Below are positions 26,001-33,100 of a DNA stretch of 64,000 nt, in pieces. The notes below the pieces were generated by a model. The model was not told where the DNA came from. It saw nothing but the letters and a program-made list of their open reading frames with translations, and searched no databases. The translations under genes were made by a program, and so were the position numbers. Position 1 is the first letter of the stretch; every line of letters starts with the position of its first letter. Location: positions 248,001 through 312,000 of the forward strand of contig JADJUF010000001.1 in NCBI GenBank assembly GCA_016717005.1, read 5' to 3'. This stretch comes from Myxococcales bacterium. GTDB taxonomy: Bacteria; Myxococcota_A; Polyangia; Haliangiales; Haliangiaceae.

Positions 26001-29000
26001 GTCGCGGCGACCGCGCTGGCGCGCTCCTCGAACGTGAGCGCGACGTCGGCCCAGGCGCCAGCGGCGGCGCCGAGCGCGGCGGTCGCGGCCAGGCGGCGCG
26101 GATCGGCCGCGCTGACCTCGTGGAGGATCTCGTCGGTGTCGGGCCAGTCGCCGCCGTGGGCCGCGACGATCCGCGCCCGCGCCACGGCGATCGTGGCCGC
26201 CGCCGCGGGCGACTCGGCCGCGGCCTGGGCCCGCGCCCAGGTGCTGGTGATGACGTCGGCGTCGCCGGTCGCGGCGGCCAGGACCATCGCGCGCGGGTGC
26301 GCCAGCTCGGCGTCGACGCCGAGCTCGGCGACCTGGCTCCAGGCCGCCAGCGCGCGCGTCATCGAGGACGGCTCGTCGGGGCGGGCCGCGCGGTCGAGCG
26401 CGGCGGCGGCCTTGCGCGCCCACAGCCGGGCGTCGACCCGCTCGTCGGAGCGCGCCGCGATCGACGCGAGCAGCTCGCCGCGGCGATCGGCCTGACCGCC
26501 GGCGCCGAGGACGTCGGCCCAGGCGTCGGCCGCGGCCGGGCTGTCGATGGTCTCGGCCACCGGCACCAGATCGAGCGCGCGCTCGAGCTGGCCGCTGGCG
26601 GCCAGGAGCGTCGCGGCGCGGACGCGATCGAGCTCGTCGCCGAGCCCGACGCCGATCCGCTGCAGCAGCACCTCGGCGGCGCCGGCGGCGTCGCCGCTGC
26701 CGAGGCGGCCGTTGATCACCGCGGTCGTGGCGAGCTCGTCGCCCGGCTCGACGGCGAGCACGGCGTCGTGGAGCTCGGCGACCCGCGGATCGTCGGCCGG
26801 CAGCCGCGCCGCCACCCACAGCGACGCGGCGCGCCGCAGCGCGGGGTCGGCCGCCCGCGGCGCCAGCGCGATCGCGCTGGCCGACAGGGTGCCCGTCACG
26901 AGCGCGGCGTTGAGCAGCGCCGCCTGGACCGTGGGGTCATCGGGCGCGAGCCGGGCCGCGGCCTCGAGGCCCTCGCCGACGCCACGGCGCGCGGCCTCGA
27001 GCCAGAGCCCCACCTGCGCGGTGGGCGAGCCGACCGCCCCCGCGAGGGCGGCCAGCGCCGCGCCGCCCTCGGCGACGCGGACGGCCCCGACGTGGCCCGC
27101 GAGCGCCGTGCCGTCGGCCGTGATCGCGGTCGCGAAGCTGCTGATCGCGCCGGGCCGATCGCCCTGCCGATCGCGCAGGTGACCGCGGGCCACGTCGACC
27201 GCGGCGCGCAGGGCCGGGTCGGCGATCACCGCGCCGAGGCGCTCGAGCGCCTCGTCGAGCTCGTCGGCGCGGCCGTCGAGGAACGCCAGCTCGAGCTGCG
27301 CGAGCTGCGCGCGGACGTCGCCCTTGGCCTCGTCGAGGAGCTCGCCGACCGCGACGCGGGCGAGGTCCTGCTCGGCCGCGGCCATCAACAGATCGACCCG
27401 GTGCAGCGCGAGCGCGCGGCGCTCGAGCGGCCCGGCGATCCCGAGCTCGGCGTCGAGGTGGGTCGTGGCCTCGGCCAGATCGCCGGCGCCGCGGGCGATG
27501 CGGCGCAGTCCGCGCAGAGCGGCGGTCGCGCGCGGATCGGCCAGCAGCGCGGCGTCGTAGCTGGCGCGCGCGCGGTCGGTGTCCCCGAGCCGCTCGTACA
27601 GCCGCCCGGCCTCGATCCGCAGCACCGCCTGCTGGCGGGGCTCGTCGATCAGCTCGAGCTCACCCTCGAGCCGCAGGATGCCGCGGGCCGCGGCCTCGCC
27701 GGGGTCGAAGCCGACCGCCGGGTCGGCGTGCTCGGGCAGCGCGAGCGCGTCGAGGTCGAGCGGCGGCAGCACGTCGGTGAAGATCGGGGGCGGCAGCGCG
27801 ACGCCGACCGGCGACGGCGCCACCTCGGCGATGGCCGACGCGGCCACCGGGACGGGGTCGGGCACCATGACCGGCGGGGCCGTGACGGGGCGGACCGGCG
27901 CGGGCCGGACGAAGATCGGTCCGGACCGGTCGACGGCCGGCGGCGCGGCGGCGGGGCCCGAGCGATCGGCGGCGAGGGCCACCGGCGGCGGCCCGATCTT
28001 GGTCTGGCTGACACCGTCGTCCGCCCACGCCGCGGCCGAGACCGGCTCGGGCGCGACCGACGCCGGCTCGGGCGCCGGCTCCACCGACAGCTCGAACTCG
28101 TCGTCATCGGGAGCGGTCGGTGCGATCGGCGCGGGCGCCGCGCCCGGCGTCACCGCCGTGGGCGCGGGATCGAAGGACGCGAGCACGTCGTCGACCGCGG
28201 CGCCACCCTGGGCGAAGGGCTCGACCGCGCCGCCCGCGAACGCTCCGGACTCGGCGACCAGCTCGGGGATCGCCTCGGGGATCGCCTCGACCACGGCCGC
28301 GACCTCGACGGCCGGCGCGGCCGCACGTGCCTCGACCACCACCTCGTCCACCTCGATCGCCTCGACGGCCTCGACGGCCTCGACGGCCTCGACGGCCTCG
28401 ACCACGTCGACGACGTCGCCCGCCTCGACGGCGTCGGCGCTCGGCGCGACCGGCTCGGGCTCGCCGACCGGCGTCACCTCGGGCGCGGCGAACTCGGCGA
28501 TCGCCGCGTCGAACGCGAGATCATCGTCGAGCGCGACCGCGGCGGCCCGCGCCGCCTCGGCCTCGAGCGCGGCCGCGGCGTCGAGGGGCTCGGGCGGCCG
28601 CACCGACATCGTCGGGGTCGGGCGCGACGCCCGGCCCGGCGCGTCGACCGCGCGGCGGACGACGTTCGAGGTCACGCGCCGCGTCGACGCGGGCGTGCCG
28701 GTCACCTCCTCCTCGTCGCCGCCGATCTCGATGTCGGCGTAGAAGTCTTCCTCGGGCGCAGCCTCGGGCGGCGGCAGGTAGCCGGTGCTCGGCGTCGGCC
28801 GAGCGGCGCGCTCGTCGCCGCGGTTGCGCGCCAGCTTCTCGAGCTCGCGCAGATCGGCCACGCGGGTCGACTCGGCGCCGCCGAACCCGCCGGTCGAGGC
28901 GCGCTTGCGCTGGCCGACATCGCCGCGGCGGACGATCGCCGCCGTCCGGATCGGCTTCTTGTGCGCGCCGGCCTCCGCGAGGAGCTCGTGGTCGGGGTTC

Positions 29001-30157
29001 AGGATGCGCGTGCGGTTGGCGCGATCGAAGGTGTCGTCGGAGAGGTCGCGCGCAGGATCGGAGAAGTCCTCGGGCAGGACCTTGCCGGCCCCGCGGTCCA
29101 TGGTCTCGTCGATCTCGAACATCTCGGCGCGGACGTCGGCGACCCGGGTCATGTCCCCGCTGGCCTGGTGCGACATCTGGCGCAGCTCGTCGAGATCGTC
29201 GGCGGACGGCGCGAACGGGTCGTCGTCGATCGGCTCGCTCGACGCCAGCGCCTGCATCGCGGCGTCCGGCCGCACCGCCGACGTCAGCACCTCGTCGTCG
29301 TCGAACGACGCGACCGCGACGTCGGGCGACACCTCCTCGATCGGCGGCAGCGGTGGCGGCTGACCCAGCAGCGACCCCAGCGCCTCGGGCGGGCCGCTGA
29401 AGCCGAGGTCCGAGAAGTCGGTCTCGTCGAACTCGCTCGCCGACGGCGGCGGCGCAGGCGCCGGCGCTGGACGCGGCGGTGCTCCGCGCGCGGGCGCGAT
29501 CACCACCGGCGGCACGGTCCGGGCGCGGGGCGGCGGCGGCGGGGTCGTGCGCGCGCCGGTGCGCTGCGGCCGGGGCACCGCGGCCGCGGGCGGCGGGCCC
29601 ACCGGGGCCACAGGGACCGCGGTCATCACCGTCGGTTCGTCGAACGCCGCCAGCGACGGCGCCGTCGGCGCAGCGCTCGACGTGGTCGGCTCGTCAGCGG
29701 CCTGGGCCTCAGCGGTCCGGGCCGCGGCGGCGCGGGCCTCAGCGGCGTGCGCCTCAGCGGCGTGGATCTCCGCCGCGCGAGCCTCCGCGGCCCGGAGCTC
29801 AGTGGCTCGGAGCTCCGCCGCGCGAGCCTCAGCGGCGCGACCCTCGGCGGCCCGGACCTCAGCGGCGCGCGCCTCCGCGGCCTGGGCCTCGGCGGCCGCG
29901 GCCGCAGCCTGCGCTGCAGCGATGACGGCGGGCGGATCGGCGAGCGGCGCCCGTCCTGGCGGCGTCGCCACGGAGACGGTGCGCGTGACATCGTCGTCGC
30001 CGCTCTCGAACGCCGTCGACGGCGTCGCCACGGTCGCGCCTGAGAACAGGCTCTCGTCGGCGTGCAGCGCGTCGAAGGTCTTGTCCCACTCGTCGAGCTC
30101 GGACAGGAGATCGTCATCAGCACCAGGACCAGAGCGATCCGAACCGCCGGTCGTCAT
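23093..30157 (-). CDS. Giant TPR protein, 2354 residues
   Basis: ATG 30157, with CGGAGGTG upstream, overlaps the stop of the preceding giant gene (ATGA). Residues 1-850 are disordered and acidic: an Ala/Glu pentapeptide tract at about 85-155, long Pro/Ala/Asp stretches and a VEA tract. Residues about 860-2130 consist of degenerate helical tetratricopeptide-like repeats (RASYDAALLADPRATAAL, AIRAFQRVLAHDPDDESAL). The C-terminal about 220 residues form a domain with IDVYVSTRQPYAMVAEP that is shared with the upstream giant protein (VDIYVSEARAGQARV). There is no signal peptide or membrane helix, so it is likely cytoplasmic. Function is unknown; large TPR scaffolds of this kind organise myxobacterial multiprotein complexes or motility, but that is only family inference. 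Confidence 0.78.
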   Translation of the reverse strand: MTTGGSDRSGPGADDDLLSELDEWDKTFDALHADESLFSGATVATPSTAFESGDDDVTRTVSVATPPGRAPLADPPAVIAAAQAAAAAAEAQAAEARAAEVRAAEGRAAEARAAELRATELRAAEARAAEIHAAEAHAAEARAAAARTAEAQAADEPTTSSAAPTAPSLAAFDEPTVMTAVPVAPVGPPPAAAVPRPQRTGARTTPPPPPRARTVPPVVIAPARGAPPRPAPAPAPPPSASEFDETDFSDLGFSGPPEALGSLLGQPPPLPPIEEVSPDVAVASFDDDEVLTSAVRPDAAMQALASSEPIDDDPFAPSADDLDELRQMSHQASGDMTRVADVRAEMFEIDETMDRGAGKVLPEDFSDPARDLSDDTFDRANRTRILNPDHELLAEAGAHKKPIRTAAIVRRGDVGQRKRASTGGFGGAESTRVADLRELEKLARNRGDERAARPTPSTGYLPPPEAAPEEDFYADIEIGGDEEEVTGTPASTRRVTSNVVRRAVDAPGRASRPTPTMSVRPPEPLDAAAALEAEAARAAAVALDDDLAFDAAIAEFAAPEVTPVGEPEPVAPSADAVEAGDVVDVVEAVEAVEAVEAVEAIEVDEVVVEARAAAPAVEVAAVVEAIPEAIPELVAESGAFAGGAVEPFAQGGAAVDDVLASFDPAPTAVTPGAAPAPIAPTAPDDDEFELSVEPAPEPASVAPEPVSAAAWADDGVSQTKIGPPPVALAADRSGPAAAPPAVDRSGPIFVRPAPVRPVTAPPVMVPDPVPVAASAIAEVAPSPVGVALPPPIFTDVLPPLDLDALALPEHADPAVGFDPGEAAARGILRLEGELELIDEPRQQAVLRIEAGRLYERLGDTDRARASYDAALLADPRATAALRGLRRIARGAGDLAEATTHLDAELGIAGPLERRALALHRVDLLMAAAEQDLARVAVGELLDEAKGDVRAQLAQLELAFLDGRADELDEALERLGAVIADPALRAAVDVARGHLRDRQGDRPGAISSFATAITADGTALAGHVGAVRVAEGGAALAALAGAVGSPTAQVGLWLEAARRGVGEGLEAAARLAPDDPTVQAALLNAALVTGTLSASAIALAPRAADPALRRAASLWVAARLPADDPRVAELHDAVLAVEPGDELATTAVINGRLGSGDAAGAAEVLLQRIGVGLGDELDRVRAATLLAASGQLERALDLVPVAETIDSPAAADAWADVLGAGGQADRRGELLASIAARSDERVDARLWARKAAAALDRAARPDEPSSMTRALAAWSQVAELGVDAELAHPRAMVLAAATGDADVITSTWARAQAAAESPAAAATIAVARARIVAAHGGDWPDTDEILHEVSAADPRRLAATAALGAAAGAWADVALTFEERASAVAATAPQEAALLRYRAAGLLLDRGGDPARAATLLAAIADDHPNLAFVHDALAAARRRLGDAAPPPRATRVEGNRAEGFARLVRDAEQLAEQGDSVGALALLERALELRPHDPLAAEPLKRVAAAVGEAGPITAQALSDLRLAEDAGDARARADAYEALARVDGGIRDDRASALISIEAAVAADPSRLSVIRELERAYVGAGRIADLAGLRERQLAAEPPGPDRVALALDHALLLERLDRPEDELRAAYQDILTQAPRARRALFQLESLVRRGGSSPELAALEDAVAAYFTSDPRTRSAFLTRGGETLSDLGRLDDALAHFREANELRNGYPAALEGWRDAALRGQLWIDFAEAASKEATLSEDAATRARLWHLAGVALMDRALAGERAIDALRAALAADPHHTDAFVRLRLLLDEQGEHEALAALLEERLTVETDGAERVALHRAIAELARNFLEDRERAKYHYRAIVDRAPADLRAIAALSDIAWEQGAWGDAADALLARARLERDATMLRNIHFRLGMIYADRLPDAPAAIRAFQRVLAHDPDDESALERLADLGIATGEWRMALGACERLVKNETVPARKVAHLHRVGRIFAEGFADRRKAERAYQLAVDAAPDSDVALAELIKFYEAAGDAASIRVHLGMVAAAMRQRIAGGIEPGAFRVLARVARARHDAGVAGQGAVHRAAVDIARMLGADAEGAIGAGSVQLAGLLRPEADELLWPPAISGGLRQMVTLLGDRLAKHVGIDLRPYGVTRGDRLRAKDSPVAAAAQEVAESFGLGEIDVYVSTRQPYAMVAEPTSPLSLVIGAAVADGNRLAAVRFAAAGALRMATAHLSILARLPEDELGVLVVALLRLFQPDLPYLAVDNDQVGLQIQRLRRLIPSGLLTELRTHAAGIDTTSFDHHALHRALEIAAHRAGLVAAGGAGAPLALLAARAGAPDLTAGYRDPAVAALVQFAVSEDFAALAALCQA
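28358..28402 (-). repeat. 9-bp tandem repeat encoding VEA
   Basis: Five near-perfect copies of a 9-base unit (GCCTCGACG on the plus strand) encode the repeated tripeptide Val-Glu-Ala in the disordered part of the giant TPR protein. It is a probable slippage site. Confidence 0.8.
29692..29905 (-). repeat. Ala/Glu pentapeptide tract (15-bp period)
   Basis: About 14 units of a five-residue pattern (x-A-A-E-A/R) span residues 85-155 of the giant protein. The pattern repeats every 15 bases with silent and conservative changes. It would form a long, highly charged alpha-helix. Confidence 0.75.
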
Positions 30158-33100
30158 CGAGCACCTCCGGGCGCCGTCGGGCGGGCCCGCTGGATATCGC
30201 GCAGCGCGGCGTGATCGGCCGACACCGACCAGCGCACCAGGTCGACGGACGCCGGGTCGAGGTGGCGTCCGCCGCGGCCGACGTCGAGCACGCCGAGCGC
30301 GATCCCGAGATCGCCGCCGAGCAAGAGGCCGGCGCGGTTGCTCGACGCCAGCTCGGCCTGACGCCAGCTCACCAGATCGCCGAGCTCGCCCATCCGTCCG
30401 GCCAGCGCGGCCACGGCCTTCTTGTCGCGCCGCGCGATGTGCTTGTCGACCAGCCGCGTGCGCTCCGCGATCGCGGCCTCGTCGCCCGCCACGCCGGCGG
30501 CCAGCGCCGCCGGCGCCGGGACCCCGGCGACCTTGAGCGCGGCCATCACGAACCACGCGACCTCGGCGTCCTTGAGCTCCGCCAGCGCGGCGGTCCGCTC
30601 GGACGCGAGCCAGGCGGCGCGGCCGAGCAGGAACCGCGCGAGCGCGGTGGCGCCGCTGGCGATGTCGGCCCCGCAGCACACCACCGGCGTGTCGCTCGAC
30701 AGCACCCGAGCCTGGCCGGCGCGGGCCTCGCTGACGTAGATGTCCACGTCGCTGGCGCCGAACCCGACCAGCGTCGCCGCCAGCGCCTCGTACTTCTTGC
30801 CGAGCGCCTTCATCGCGATCCGGTCGCCGCGGACGAACCCGAGCTTGGCGGGATCGACCGCCAGCGCGGCCGTGACCGCCGGCGCGATCGCGCGCCACAG
30901 GTCGCCGGCCACGCCGCCCGCGCGCGGCGCGCGCAACGCCGCCCGCGCGGTCGCGTCGAGGAGCTGGCGCGACGGCGGCGACGGCGGCAGCTCGCGGCCC
31001 GCGGCGATCAGCGAGCGCTGGTCGGGGCCGGGCGCGCCGAGGGCCTCGAGCGCCACCAGGGCCAGCCACTGCCCGTCCCGATCGCCGGCCCAGCCGAACA
31101 CCGTCGCGAGCCGATCGTAGAGCGCGACGCTGGTCGGGCTCGCGTCGATCGCGCGCCGGAAGTCGTCGACCCCGCGGGCCAGGAACTCGGCGCGGGCGCC
31201 GGGGCGATCGCTGGCCGCCAGCTCGACCTGCTCGCGCAGGAGGTCGAGGTGCAGCGGGTCGAGCCGCCGCCCGCGGTCGAACGCGGCCAGCGCCTCGCCC
31301 GGATCGCGGAGGTGGTCGCGGGCGATCCGGCCCAGCCGGAGCTCGTCGCGGGCGCGCTCGGTCGGGTTGACGCGGAGCCGCGTGATCTCGCGCAGCTCGC
31401 GGATGACCCGGGGCCACTGCTGGGCCTGCGACGCCAGCCCGACCAGGCGCTCGCGCAGCATCAGATCGTTGGGCCGCTGCGAGATCACCCGCTCGACCTG
31501 CTCGATCGCCGCGGCGACGTCGCCGAGATCCTCGGCCAGGGTCCGGGCCAGGATCAGCTCGGCGTCGGCCCGCGCCACCGGATCGGTCTCGACCTCCAGA
31601 TAACGGCGCCACAGCGCGGCGGCGGCCTCGGCCTCGCCCAGCTCGCCGGCGGCCTCGGCGCGGCGCCGCAGGCCGTCGCGGTGATCGGGCGCGCGCGCGA
31701 GCAGGCGATCGAGATCGTCGGCCGCGCCGCGCATGTCCCCCAGACCCAGGAGGAGCTGCGCGCGCTCCGACAGCAGCGGCACGGCGTCGTCGCCCGCGCC
31801 GTGGCCCTCGGCCAGCCACGCCAGCCGCTCGGTGATGATCTCGATCAGCGTCCGGACGTCGCCCTTGCCGCGCGCGAGCTCGGCGAGGCGCTCGAAGATC
31901 GGCGTGCCGGGCTGATCGGCGAAGATGCGCCGGTACACCGCGACCGCCGCGACGACGTCGGCGCCGCGCCCGGTGCCGTCGAAGATCGCCGCGGCGCGCG
32001 CGTAGAGCGCGTGCTTGCTCTCGGTGCCCGCGGTCACCGCGGCCAGCGCCAGCGCCGCCCGGGCCTCGGTCGCGGGATCGCCGCCACGCGCGGCCAGGCG
32101 GATCAGCGCCTCGAGCGCACGCACGTCGCCCGCGTTGCCGCGCAGCACGGCCGCGACCGCGGCGCCGGCCTCGCGCAGGCGGCCCGCGGCCTCGAGCGCC
32201 TCGGCCCGATCCAGCTCCCAGCCATCGCGGGCCGCCGGATCGTCGGCGAGCGTCGACCGCATCGCCAGCACGTCGGCGCGCGCCAGCAGCCGATCGATCG
32301 CCGCGGCGGTGTCCTCGCCAGGCGCCGGCGGCGTCGCGGTGGCGTGCTGCTCGGCCGCGACGAGGAGGGCGCCGACGTCGTCGGGCGCGATCGCGCGCGC
32401 CGAGCTGACCCGCGCCATGGCCACGTCGAACTCGCCGGCGGCGGTGGCGATCGCCGCCGCGCGCAGGTGCAGCGCGGCCGCGGCCTCGGGCATCGCCACC
32501 TGGCCCGCGAGCCGGGTGAACGCCGCGGCCAGCGCTGGGCGATCCTGGCGGCGCGCCGCGACCAGCGCGGCGCCCAGGAGCGCGCCGACGCCCGCGCGCC
32601 CGTCGAGGTCGGCCGCGGCGAACGCCTCGGCGGCCTCGTCGAAGTCCTCGAGGACCAGCGCGTAGAGCCAGCCCAGATCCTCGTGCAGCGCCGCCGTCAG
32701 CGCCGGCTCCTCGGCCCGGGCGGCGAGGGCGCGGGTAGCGGCGACCCGCTGCATCGTGTCACCGCGGCCCGACGCCAGCACCAGCGCCGCCACCGCGGCC
32801 TGGACGCCCGCGACCGCGCCCGGCTCGCTGACGGCCTCGGCCCGCAGGTACGCCTCGCCGGCGTCGTCGAGATCGCCCGCGCGCTCGCGGGCCAGCGCCC
32901 AGGCCAGGGTCGCGGGACCGCCATCGTCGACGCTCAGCTCGAGGGTCCGCACCGCGCTGCCGAGCTCGCCGGCGGCGATCGCCGTGCGGACCGCACCGGC
33001 GCGGGCGTGGACGTCGTCGGGCGCCCGCTCGAGCAGCTGGCGGTAGACCGCGAGCGCGTCGCGCGGGCGCGCCAGCCGGTCCTCGTACAGCCACGCGGCC

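Noticed and set aside
22973..30043. Plus-strand ORF of 2356 residues opposite the giant TPR gene
   Set aside because: It is an antisense shadow: composition is extremely Arg/Gly-rich, it has no recognisable domain, and the minus strand encodes a coherent TPR protein with good start signals.
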